The position numbers and the translations under genes are program-made. From Capniomyces stellatus (taxonomy: Eukaryota > Kickxellomycota > Harpellomycetes > Harpellales > Legeriomycetaceae): DNA of 64,000 nucleotides. The stretch lies in the NCBI GenBank assembly GCA_001661515.1, contig LUVW01000008.1, forward strand, positions 315,232 through 379,231, read 5' to 3'. Below the pieces are notes generated by a model. The model was not told the origin of the DNA. It ran no database searches and saw only the letters and a list, made by a program, of their open reading frames with translations. Of this stretch, positions 12,712 to 24,657 are shown piece by piece (the stretch's first letter is position 1; the number at the start of each line of letters is the position of its first letter).

Positions 12712-14449
12712 TGTTTAGTGTAATATTTGGTTAACTTGTTTGCTGGCGATATACAATAAAGATTGGAATGGAATAGCGAAAGAAATCAAAATCTGAAATT
12801 CTAGATTTGTTTTTCCTGATCTTTTTTTTTATTTGCCTTATTTGTTTTATTTGTTTCGATTCTTTTTCTCAATTAGCACCGATAAAGCAAAGCAATATTT
12901 GGTTTTTTTTTTTTTGTTAAGCAGTATTGCAAACGGCTCGCTTTAATTTGATAGTTTGATGGAAATTGGTAGCAATACAATTGGGCATGATTAATCAATT
13001 AAAACAGAAGAGCTGGATCAATTTACTTTATTGCGCCAATGAATTGACACTTTATTAGCATTTGTTTTAGAACCTGAAGCGTTTTGCTAGGACAAAGACA
13101 GCTTGGGTCAAAGTAGAGCTAAAAGTTATTGCTCAATAGACCTTGCTCAGCTCGCTTGCGATATAGCGCTTCTCTAAAAACAAGCATGATTACTTAGGAC
13201 CGCTAGTATGCTAGATGAGGAGTCTATTGATAAAAATGTGATACATGGTGTAATGTTTGATGATGTTAATAGTTGGGCTAATGAAAAGCATTTTAGAAAT
13301 GATTGCTAATGATCCTTATTGTGACTAAATCTTAAAATTAGATTAAAAATTCCAGTATTATTTGCCAATTTTCAGAGTACTAATTTATGCTCGCAAGATG
13401 ATGTTAACAGTGAAAAAATTAATTCACTCAAACTTTGGCTGGGAGTAAAGATTGGGCAATATCACACTAGTAAAGTAAATTGTATAAAGTGAAATTTGAA
13501 GGAGCTACTATTGGCTGTAAATAGTTTAGAGTTCAAATATACAGCTTGGTTTCGATTTTATTATTATTTTTTAGTCAAACTAATGGTTTTTTTACTAGTT
13601 GGTAAAACCAGAATAAAATTAGAAGCAAATTAACAGAATTTGCTGAACAAAAATTTTAATCAAGGCAAATAAACAACGATAAATGTTTAGTAGCAGATTA
13701 ATTAAGTTGGAAAATTAATTTATAGTCAAGCTCAAGTGCTAAAGTAGAACAAAAGTAGAACAAGTGTGTCAGAACAGCAAAGTTAGCAAGGAGGTAAATA
13801 AGGTGGTTTTTTTAGGAACACAATACGGTGTTTAAAATATACTTACTCGATTGTTTAATAAGCAAGAGCAAGAGCAAGAGCAAGAGCAAGAGCAAGAGCA
13901 AAGCTTGTAGTGCGTTGGGATTCAAGCCGACAGAGTGAAATAGCACGTAGTTCATCGGAGAAAAGAGCGACCAACTTGCGAAAAGAAGCCAAGCGGTTAT
14001 TAGCCCAACAACATTTGTGCTGCTATACTTTGATAGTTGGAAATAGGTGTAAGGGTTAGGATATCGAGGCGATTAACTACAGTTGATATTAGCTATAAAT
14101 ATCCCAAAATATAACATCCTCTGTTCCAATTTGGACTACTTCTCGTAGCAAAGTAAAAATCAAGGTAATATATACTTTTAGTGTAAAGGAATGCTGTGTA
14201 GCTGATAAGTTTAATGATGCAAAGCTAATCATCCTGCCTGGCTCTTTGTACGATTAAGTCTGCAAAACCAATCAGTATGATTAAAACGAAATAGTAAAGA
14301 AAGAAGATTGCCGAGCGTTGAGTGACTTGATATTTATTGAGTATAATTGAATCCAATAATAGTAATAATAAAATCCCTTCCTCAAATAATAACAAATAAA
14401 TAAAACAATAGCAGGACATTCAGCTTCTCAAGCAGGAAGTGGTGGTAGA
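12712..14449. other. Divergent intergenic region with simple repeat
   Basis: This 1.7-kb AT-rich stretch separates the divergently transcribed mL60 gene and P5B ATPase gene, so it should hold both promoters. It contains an AGAGCA repeat at 13861-13902. Short open frames such as 14225-14419 (-) look like chance hydrophobic translations of AT-rich DNA. Confidence 0.5.
13861..13902. repeat. (AGAGCA)n hexamer microsatellite
   Basis: About six or seven near-perfect copies of a purine-rich AGAGCA unit lie some 550 bp upstream of the P5B ATPase start. No other function is visible. Confidence 0.9.
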
Positions 14450-17400
14450 ATGGCCGAGTGGAAAGATATAAAGGGTGTTAAAGATAGAAGCAATGCAGAT
14501 CCTCGGAGCGAAATCAAGAACTCTTACTCTAGTCTGGCCCACGAGATAGACACAGAAGTTAAAAGAGTCAACACAGGGAGTGTTGACACAAGCAGCCCTC
14601 GAAAAGCAAGTAAGCTACCAAGAACAAATATTTTATACTAATTCGTTCACTGTCTTCATTAGCTTTTTACATTTACAATTTCCTGCTCTTTTGCCTTTCT
14701 TTATATTTTTATTGTTGTTTTTGTAAAATAGGCTACCTTGGGGCTGCGAGCGGTATATTTAGTCAAACAGAGGGCCAAAGCAGATCAAAGTATTCAAGAA
14801 AGAACTCCACAACACCATTGCTGCAACCAAGCACTGGTGTATTTACGCCAAAAAGTTACAGTAGCGAGCATAGCGAAGGTAGTAAAAGCTCGGCGAACCT
14901 AGAAGGTGGTAGCGGTAGTAAGAATGCTAAAAAACATAGTAGGGGACCAGGTGGGAGTGGTACCAATAGCATAAATGCTTCTCCGTTCAGTGTGTCAAAC
15001 GGCGAGCTGCGATGGAAGGGAGAGGAGCTTGGGTTAAAGGCGGTGTCGGGAAACGAGGATATAGCAGGGTTTTATGCTAAAGATGGATGTTTGGATACCA
15101 GGAAAATTGATGGTGAGCGCGGTGGTATTTTGCGAGCTGCTAGCGCTGTAGATGGGATAGCTATTAGTGGAATTGCGATGGACAATGATACACCCTGGAT
15201 TAATGAAGGTGCTCGTACGAGCGCCTTGGATGTTGTAGCGTCGGTGGCGATTGATAGTAGAGATCCCAGAAAAGCGGGTTTAAGTGGTTCTATATTGATT
15301 GGGGGTGAGCTTGTGGTGAACGATAAGGGGATTGAGGATAGCGAGTCCGAGTACAGCTTGACAGAATCAAGCAGCGATGAGGAGGAGGAAAATGGATTGA
15401 GGCAGCAGAAAGGCAGTTGGGATAATAACCTTGGCGCGAGTCGGGCAAATGGAAATGTAAAGATGAGAAAATCCAGTGGCAAGGACTTCAAAGAGGACGT
15501 GCAAGACAAGTATGAGTGGTATGACGCTAATGGGGAGCAGTATGTTCCGAACGCAGATGCTTGTACTCAGAAGATTTTTTTAGATCAGGAGGATGTTGAG
15601 ATTAAAGTCCAAGGTATGGCTAGTCACCGAGCCGGACAACTGGTATTTAACATGCTTAGCATTCTAACCCTTGGGGTGGTTTATGTGATTGGGAAATGGT
15701 TTCCAGAGCTAAAGATCAAGTATACTATGCGGCAGTGTGAGCTGGATGAGGCTGTGCAGCTTTGCGTGACTGAGAGCACAGGGAGCGTGGCATTGGAGCG
15801 GGTGGAAGTGCGGTTTTATGGGGGTCGAATGGAGGATTTATTTGGAGATTTGGCAGGAAGAGGGCCGTTTAAGGACAGCAAAGACACAATAGTGTCGCGA
15901 CTGTTTGTTTTTAGTCATCGCCACCACAGGTTTATGTACCACCCATTTCTGCACAAGTATCTGCATACCGGGATGTACAAGTCGAGAGACTGGGTGGTTC
16001 GGCCACAGACTGTGCGTAGTGGATTGGGGATAGGCGATAGGAATTTGCAGGAGGCGGTGTTTGGGAACAATGCAATGGATATTGAGCAAAAGCCGGTTTA
16101 CCAGTTGCTGATGGACGAGGTGTTGAATCCTTTCTATATATTCCAAATAGCCAGTGTGATGCTGTGGCTATTTGACAATTACTACTACTACGCAACATGT
16201 ATCTTGCTGATTTCGACGGTATCGGTGGTTTCCACGCTGGTAGAGACCAAAAGAAACACAGAAAAGATCCGCGAGATGGCGCGATTTTCGTGTCCGATTC
16301 AAGTATTTCGCGACGGTTTATGGCGAACCAGCAACTCGGAAGACTTGTTTCCAGGAGACGTGTTTAATGTGTCTGATCCAAACTTGAAAATAGTTCCTTG
16401 CGATGCAATACTATTGGAGGGGAGTTGTATTGCAAACGAAAGCATGCTGACGGGGGAGTCCATTCCAGTTGCCAAAACACCAACGCCAGCCGATGTTTTT
16501 GAAAAGCTTGATTTAATGGAGCCAACTTTTTCGTCAGAAGTCGCGAAACACATGCTGTTTTCGGGAACCAATCTTGTCCGCGTTAAGCGCACGGATGTGG
16601 GATTTGGAGGTAAGAGCTGGTTTAAAGTAGAGGATAGGTTAAACTCGCAAAAAAACGGGGAAAGATCTGCCCCCTCAAAAGCAACCGCAATGGTGCTAAG
16701 AACAGGGTTTAACACAACAAAGGGCGCACTGGTCCGGTCGATTTTGTTTCCGCGCAAAAACAAATTCAAGCTGTACGAGGACTCGTTTAAGTTTATTGGC
16801 GTTTTGGCGGTGATAGCGATTGTAGGGTTTTTGTTCAGCGTAGCAAACTTCATCAAACTGGGGCTGAGTCTGCACGTGATTGTGGTTAGAGCACTTGACT
16901 TGGTTACCGTTGTTGTTCCCCCAGCACTGCCGGCCTCCATGTCAATAGGAACAAGCTTTTCTTTGAGCCGCCTGAAAAATAAGCTGATTTACTGCATTTC
17001 GCCGTCAAGGATAAATGTTTGTGGTAGGCTGGATATCATTGCGTTTGACAAAACAGGCACACTGACAGAAGAGGGCCTCGATGTTTTGGGAGCACAAAAG
17101 GCCCAAAAACCACTCGACCTCTCCTTGAACCAAAGCGTGCACATATACAACCGAAGGCTGCCATTGCTGGATCTAGTTGAGAATGTCAAGGAGCTGTCTA
17201 GTATTGACCTGGACGACCACAGCGAGTTTTATGCTGCCAACACAAAAAATACAGGGCTTGATTTAGCCCACGCACTAGCCTCATGCCATTCAATCAAGCT
17301 TGTGAATGGAAGTATGGTTGGCGACCCGCTGGATATAAAGATGTTTGAAAGCACTGGATGGGTTTTGGAAGAAAACGATGACGACACCGATAATGAGTCA

Positions 17401-19860
17401 GGAATGCCAACTAGCAGTCCACATCATATCCAAGGCCAAGCCGAGGGCAAGTTGCAAAATACCAGCGCTTATAATAGGGGCTCGCGGACTCACAAAAAGA
17501 AAATTGGGCCTTTGCCAACTATAGTGAAGCCGCCCAGAGCTAACAGGCAACCCACAGGCTATCCAAGAACTCTAGCCAGCAATGTAGATAAGCAGCGCGG
17601 TGGTGGTGGTGGTGGTGAGGACTTTGAGCTTGGTATTGTAAAAACATACGACTTTTCGGCGGCACTGAGGCGGATGAGCGTGGTTGTGCGTAGGCTAGAC
17701 CAAAAGCAGATGTATGGGTATGTTAAGGGGGCGCCTGAAAAGATCCGCGAGCTGTGTTTGCCACACACAATTTCCAGCAACTTTGAGCAGACCTTGGCTG
17801 AATACACACAATGTGGATATCGAGTGATAGCGTTAGCGGGAAAAAACGTAAACATTCCTTGGGCAAAACTGATGAGGCTGAATAGAGACCAGTTGGAGTG
17901 TGAATTGACGTTTTTGGGATTTATTGTGTTTGAAAACAAACTCAAACCCACGACTCACATGGTGCTGAACGAACTGCGCAGCGCAAACATCAAAATGCTT
18001 ATGTGCACCGGCGACAATGTGTTGACGGCGATTAGTGTTGCACGGCAGTGTGAAATGGTGCTACCCAACGTCAGCGTCTTTGTTCCAGAGGCTTTGACGC
18101 TGGATGATGGGACAGACGGTTTGATAGCAAAATTTGAGGACCAGAGCGATTTGTCAACCGTTGTTATCTGGTATGATATTGATGACGAGACACGGTTTTT
18201 GGATCCGTACACATACCAGCCCAGATCGATTGACAGTGAGTATGTGTGCTGGGGGAACACAAAGTTAAAGTCGGCAGGAGTTCCATCTCAATCAAGCAAT
18301 TTGCTGGGTCTGCAAAGCGAGTCTATTTCTGATCTGGTGGCGATGCTGATAGGCAGATCCAGAGCTGCTGAGGAGCTAGTTTGTAACCGGGACTACACAC
18401 TGGCGGTGACTGGCGACGTTTTCAGATCAATTATAGACAGCAAGGAGAGAAAGAGCATTGAAAGGATGCTGATGATGGGAACTGTTTACGCCAGAATGTC
18501 TCCTGATGAAAAGGGCGAGTTGGTTGAGCTTTTGCAAGAGCTTGGGTACTGCTCAGGGTTTTGCGGCGATGGTGCAAACGACTGTAGCGCTTTACGGGCC
18601 GCTGATGTAGGGCTGTCATTGAGTGAAGCTGAGGCCAGCGTGGCGGCGCCATTCACATCGCGGTCAAACGACATTAGATGCGTTCTTGAGGTCATCAAGG
18701 AAGGAAGGGCAGCTTTGGTCACCAGCTTCAGTTGCTTTAAATACATGGCGCTATATAGCATGATTCAGTTTACCACCGTTAGTTTGTTGTATAGGTTTGG
18801 CGGCGGGCTAGGTGACTTCCAGTTTCTTTACATTGACTTATTTATTATTTTCCCACTCGCTGTTACAATGGCGAGGACCCTGCCATACAACCGGATAGTT
18901 GTCAAGCCGCCTACTGCAAGTCTGGTTGGGAAAAGAGTGTTGACATCGCTTCTAGGTCAGGTTGTTTTATGCTTCTGCTTCCAAATCGCTTGCAACATCA
19001 TGATTCAGAAGCAGCAATACTATGTGCCCCCAAGTCATTCGGATCCTTCCAAAACTGGCGAAATCCTGATTGAGTCTTTTGAAAATACTGTTCTGTTTAT
19101 GCTCTCGTGTTTCCAGTACGTCTACATCGCATTGATATTTAGTATCGGCCCACCGTATCGCCAATCTGTATATACCAACTACTCGTTCATGTTGAGCTTC
19201 TTTGCCCTGATTCTTTTTACTTTGTTTATGGTACTCGCCCCAACCGCGCTTTCTGACTCGATTTTCCAGTTGCTATCAATTCCCATTGCATTTCGCTTCG
19301 ATATTGTTGTTTTGGCATTGTTTGGGTTTGCTCTAAGCTATGCCGGCGAGATGTATCTGTTCCCCAAGTTATCGCCATACCTTGTTTGGGCTATTCGCGC
19401 AACGTATCAACTGTTCAACCACTACTTTGTCTCCAGAAACCGCCATATCCGCAACGGATACGGTGAGCCTGAGACTCTGTTCCAATCCAGCAGTGCGTTC
19501 AAAAAACTGAGAAACAGCAATGAATACGAGTTTGGCGACTACGATACTCCAAACTCATACCGAAACGGCGACTTGAACGGCACTGTTATAGAAATCGACT
19601 CTAGTCCTGGGTTTCAGCAAGGTTCTTTGCAAGGACAAAGCATTGGCAAAGCTTACAATATTCTGCAGAACCAAGAAAGCTCTAGCAACGGGGTTGACTC
19701 CAATTCTTGGCTGGAGTCTGGGTTAGGGTCCGAGATACCTGCTAGCTCACAGCTTGGAGCACATAGCTATTCTAGCGTACTGTCGAACATTGGGGCAAAG
19801 AACATCACCAAACCTTACAAAAAGCTGATGCGTGAATATGGAATCCCAAATCGTTTATAA
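14450..19860 (+). CDS. YPK9: P5B-type cation/polyamine-transporting ATPase (Ypk9/ATP13A family)
   Basis: Two exons, 14450-14609 and 14732-19860, are joined across a GTAAGC...TAG intron and give 1762 residues. The first ~280 residues are Ser/Gly-rich and probably disordered. A hydrophobic N-terminal segment near MLSILTLGVVYVIGKW precedes the core, as in P5B pumps. The actuator TGES lies near 626, the membrane motif PPALPA near 783, the phosphorylation motif DKTGTLT near 826, KGAPE in the N domain, and GDGANDC near 1332. PPALPA rather than PPELP is the P5B signature. Known relatives act at the vacuole/lysosome in polyamine or metal homeostasis. Several transmembrane helices follow the P domain. 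The C-terminal tail of about 150 residues is polar. The insertion with poly-Gly (near 17600) lies in the N domain. Confidence 0.95.
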
Positions 19861-20428
19861 CGTACTTACTAACTGTTATGTTTAGCCCTGTTCAATGAGG
19901 GGGGGGGGGGGGGGNNNNNNNNNNNNNNNNGGGGGGGGGGGGGGGGGAGTTTGGGCACTGTTTTTTTTTATCATTATCATTATTGTTATCGTCACCATTA
20001 CTATTGGTACTAGGGGAGATTTTATCACATTAGCACATTTGGACTTGTTTGTGTTGTCAGCCAAGGACCAAGTAGCTTCTATTTTATCACCAGCTTAAGC
20101 AAAATATAACATCTATTTATTTATTTTTTTTATTTATGTGGTTTATTGGTAACAAAATCAACACAACAAAACATACAATATTAAGTAATAACATAAAAAT
20201 ACTATAAAACTCTGTGCTATTTTGATATGTTAAATGACTCTACTAGCCAACACCCCTTGGATCAACTAGATTGACTCCATTAGAATTCTATAAACCTATT
20301 AAAACTCGATGAATGTTTTGAAGCAATTTGTGTTTGCTTCGCTAAACAAGTTTCCTAATAGCAAATGCTCGGGTATAAATTAAAGTATGTAATATAGATA
20401 TACATATCAATCTTGTCGTCATGGATGT
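19861..20428. other. Convergent intergenic region with assembly gap
   Basis: This stretch lies between the 3' ends of the P5B ATPase and the PAK-like kinase. It holds the poly-G/N gap, T-rich and A-rich tracts, and no supported gene. Confidence 0.6.
19899..19947. repeat. Poly-G tract containing a 16-N assembly gap
   Basis: There are sixteen G at 19899-19914, N at 19915-19930, and seventeen G at 19931-19947. The true length of the homopolymer is unknown. The gap lies about 40 bp past the stop of the P5B ATPase gene and does not interrupt a gene. Confidence 0.98.
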
Positions 20429-21308
20429 TTACGGACTCTGCAAAAAGCTAATCAATGAGTCTGGATTTGATGAAAGCCTCAAAAATGGATGCTATGACAT
20501 ATTGTAAAATTGCAAAAAAAAAAAAAAAAAAAAGTTAGAGTGCTGCCATTAAAAGTCTGATTGTACTTTTCAACCAAGCTACATTTGATTCAATACCGAT
20601 ACCAATACCAAACAAGATTAGCAAAGTAGCAATCTGTGGTTGGTTAGCGCAATTGATAAAAGCCAAGAAATGTATATGTATATAAATATGTATAAACTTA
20701 CGCCAAGCAGCTGGGCAGCCGATAACCTATGACCCAATTCGTACTTGCAAGCGTCATTGATAAAAGAAACCAAGTTTGACTTTTTGACAGTGTCGTAGAA
20801 ATAAGAATACGAGTATATTGACGCTGTATCGTCTTCGTAAACATCGATGGATTCAGACTCAGCTCCAGCTTTGTTCTCACGTCCATCGCCATATGTTGTT
20901 TCGTCGCTGAGACCGTAGCCTTGTTCAAGTCCAGCGTTGCTTTCATATCGTATTTTAGCCTGACTACCGGTACGATTTGAAACGCCTGGCTTGCCGTAAT
21001 TAACTGATAGTTCATTGTCAGCGCCTTTTTCGAAATAATAGCTAAAGCGGGAGTCATCGAAACTTTCGTGTCTGTTGATTAAAGCCTCACCGCTAGAATG
21101 CTCTGATTTAGTTTTTGATGACGACGAACTGTTGTATGATACCATTGCTGTTTTCAACCCATCATTTCTAATTAATGAAACAACCTTAAGTTCGGGGTAT
21201 TCTATGTATGGCGGCAATCCTGTTAGCAATTCATACCCAACTACCCCTGCTGCCCAAGTATCAGACTATGGATTTATCAAAACAAAACAAAACAAAACAA
21301 AACAAAAC

Positions 21309-21339
<31 letters not shown>

Positions 21340-24300
21340 ACAAAAACAAAAACAAACAATTGATTAAGTTATTAAACAAATAAATGAGTCAGAGATACGT
21401 CGAGTATTTGGCAAGACTAATTATACATTCGATTTAGTCAAGTTACATTGCCCTTTTACTTGATTATCAACTTTTTAATCGTTTATTGGCCTATAATTAC
21501 CTTTTGCGAAAATCCCATTCCCTTGGAAATTTCAGGAGCCACCCAATAAATCGAGGGCATTTCACTCCTATTGATGTGCTCGCTTGGGCTACATTTCTCT
21601 GCCATGCTCATATCAGCAAGCTTCACCTCCCCGCTGCTGTTAAAAAGTATGTTGTCGCTCCGCACATCCGTGTGGATTATTGAGCGCGAGTGCAAATGCG
21701 TTAGAGCCATCAGCAACGACTTTAAACAGTATGCAGCCACTGATGGGGGCATCATCTTTTCTGGGTACGACTCGTAAACATCTGCTAAAGACCCAAGGTC
21801 CATATACTCCATGACCATCCACACGTTTTTGGGCGTTTTCAGTGACCCCAGGAAACAGACAATGTTGTAGGTGTTGGCTTCTCGCAAAAGCATGACCTCT
21901 TTACCCATGCTTTTCAGTCGACTTTTGTTGGTGTTGGGGATAATCTTGATTGCAACCTAATCAATTCGAAAACAAAAACAAAAACAAAAAAAACTTCAGT
22001 TTTTATAACCCATCTTAATAACTCGAAATATTTGCTGGTTTACCAACATAGGTTATATGGACGTATATATATACATAAATACGTAGCTAGTCACAACAGT
22101 GATATCTAGATGATCTTAATAGCTGATCCACTTACCTTCTTTCCTGTTTTTTTGTTCTTGGCGTAGAAAAGGTTCCCTGAATCACCTTCAGCAAACAAAA
22201 CCAGGCCTGAGAACTGCGATTCGCTCAAGTTGGACGATTTTTTGACAGTCATTTTTTGGTTCGGGTTACTTGCCTGGTTTACAGAAGCCTTGATCTCCCT
22301 TTTTTCAGCTGGTTTAGCCACACCCTCCTTCTCAGCAAATACATGCTCACCCTTATCACCTCCATACTCACCACGCACCAACGCCTTTTTTGATGGCGTT
22401 TCTGCAAAACTCACAGGAGAATGATTTGGATGTCCGTTTCCAACCTCTCTCTCTTTCTTCTCATCCAAACCTGTTTTTGGCTGTCTATTTTCTGCCGCTG
22501 TGCCATTATGGAGTGTACTGGGTTCCTTGATGCCTTCGTAGCTGCTGGGCTTGCTCTTTTCGGTCCTACCACTGACACTTGTGCCGCTGATAACCGAACT
22601 AGGCTTCGATTCACCAATAATGTTCCCCGAGAAGGGCTCTATTGGTTTGATGCCTTCTTTTCTTGCTTCGGGCTGTGCGTACCTTCTCTTCTCGTCTGAA
22701 TACTTTTTAAGCTCATCTTCTGTACCAGCCAAACCCTGCCCTCTTGAAAAACTAGGCCCGCTCTTTTCAGCTGGGCCTTTAAACCCTTGGGGCTTAGTGT
22801 GCACACCTAACCCTTTTTTTGTTGATTTTTCTTCATTGTGATGCTTAATTGGCAACGTATTTAGCTCATATAGAGCGTGCCCTTTACTCACTTTTACATC
22901 TTGTCTACTCTCTTTGCTAACCAAATTTATCCTTTGGTATTTAACGTCCACATCACCAACATCTTTTTCTCTGGGTTCTCCCGGAACATGCGTATACTTG
23001 GCTCTCTCATTGCTAAAACCAACATCCCCTTCATTTAGTTTGTTTGAGGTTGGGTGCTGTTCTGCTTGAACTTGGTTGGTTTTGTTATAGTTGGCTCTAT
23101 TTTTCGATATAGCGCTGGCCTCCATATAAACATTTCTGTTTCCCACTCCGTTTCTTGGTGCTTTTAGCCTTGGGGTAAGCCTTGGTGTATACTTTTTGTC
23201 CTTTTTTGCGCCTCCACCCTTCATGTTGTCAGGCTTATAGTTTGCTGCCTCATTGATAAAGTTAAAGTGGCTTGAGCTATCAGTATACCCTTTTGCTTCA
23301 TCCTTTTTAACCATACCGGCTTTCCCAGCCTCTTTTCCGTATTTGACTTCCTTTTTACCAGCACTTGTATTATTGGAGTTCTCAATGGCCTCTCGCCTTA
23401 AACCCTCCTCTAAATCCTTCTTTATTTCTATAACATCTTCGATCGAGCCAAAATCTAGATTTTCGTTACTTTCCACATCAAGTCTCTTTTTCGAATCATC
23501 TATATATTGTCTCCACTTTTGCGGTAGCATCTAGAGTGGTTTTTAAATGCAGTTTACTCGTTAGCTGCTTTTTAATTATATATATATTCCCGCAATCCAG
23601 TTGAAGACTACATGTTCTTTCAACTTACTGTTAAAACCTGCTCAAGCTGATCTATCTCTATGTGCAAATCATGCTTTAGTCCATATGGATTACCAATGTT
23701 CGTTATTTCTTTTGGATCCAAGCTTTTATCCTCGTCCTCCATTTTACTCGGGTCATTGCTCTTCACCCTCCTAAGATTATTTCCTGACCTGCTTGAACTC
23801 CCTATAATTCCAATAGTACGCTGGTTTTAATAATCATTACAAATATAAGATGGAAATGAAAGAAAAAAAACACCACCCCCCCCCCATACCCATGCTCAAA
23901 TCCACAAGTATAATGAGATACGCGCGTGTTTGGCTCGTATCTACACTCTGTTCTCTAACACATACGCGTGGTTACGATATGCTGATCGTTATTTATTGAA
24001 CATTTATAAACTTACCAATTGGCGAGGTACTAGACTTTTCAAACCCCACGTTTTCCTGACCCAGCTTCGACATCTATTTCGCCAACAAAAACAATAAAAC
24101 ATGAGTTTACTCTACGCTTTCATTCTTACTATCTTTGCCGGTTTGCTCTTCTTATTAGAAAAATCACACAACTCTAGAATCCTCAAATCAATCGGGAAGC
24201 AAAGAAAAATGTATGCTATGCAAGAGCTTGTATGCCATGCAGGAGCTTGTATGTCGGTATTTCCAAACTAGCCTTCAGTTATCACATCACATACTTGAAT

Positions 24301-24657
24301 AGCGAAATATGCTGCCTATAAAGACATTCCCCTTACCTGTGAATACTGTTTAAAGTCGTATGGCGCGCCGATATCTATAGCCTCTTTATCCTTTTTGAAC
24401 ATTGGTATCTGGCTCAAAAATGGCGAAAACAAGTTTGACGTTTTGGCCTTGAATTTTGCAAAACTCTGATTTGATTTCAACGCAGATTCTGAATGGTACA
24501 TTTTATTAATGCTCTTTGCGCTCAGTTTGCTAGTGGCATCGTTAACAACCGATGAGGTAAACAGCAGTTTCTCGATTGGGTCCAAAACGTCTGGCTCCAT
24601 CATGATATACTGGGCGTTCTTCCGAGCCTGCTTCTTTTTCTTTTCTCTAAGATCCAT
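20429..24657 (-). CDS. PAK/Ste20-family kinase with two CRIB-like segments and altered catalytic motifs
   Basis: Seven exons join in frame to 1009 residues: 24657-24337, 24073-24016, 23801-23629, 23530-22136, 21956-21501, 21265-20702 and 20491-20429. A first CRIB-like segment (IGAPYDFKQYSQ) lies near 95-107. A second (IGNPYGLKHDLHIEID) at 162-177 is followed by LPQKWRQYI, as in p21-binding domains. About 430 Ser/Lys-rich, probably disordered residues follow. The kinase domain begins near 627 (AEGDSGNLF), has VAIK (Lys653) and PAK-like WMVMEYMDLGSL. The catalytic loop reads HTDVRSDN: Asp746 is kept but the usual Lys is Arg748. The DFG motif is Asp-Met-Ser (764-766). APE and the TWAAGVVGYELLTG helix are present. 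An acidic Ser-rich insert of about 120 residues sits in the C-lobe before the terminal LLGHPFL. Family members are Cdc42/Rac effectors; activity here is uncertain. Confidence 0.88.
21279..21357. repeat. (CAAAA)n/(CAAAAA)n tract in a kinase intron
   Basis: About nine AAAAC units are followed by about six AAAAAC units, inside the intron 21266-21500 of the PAK-like kinase gene. On the transcribed strand this gives a T/G-rich stretch just upstream of the acceptor at 21266, where it could serve as an extended pyrimidine-rich tract. Confidence 0.9.

Noticed and set aside
14225..14419. Hydrophobic minus-strand ORF in the ATPase promoter region
   Set aside because: AT-rich DNA often gives Leu/Ile/Phe-rich chance frames; there is no domain and it sits in a divergent promoter.
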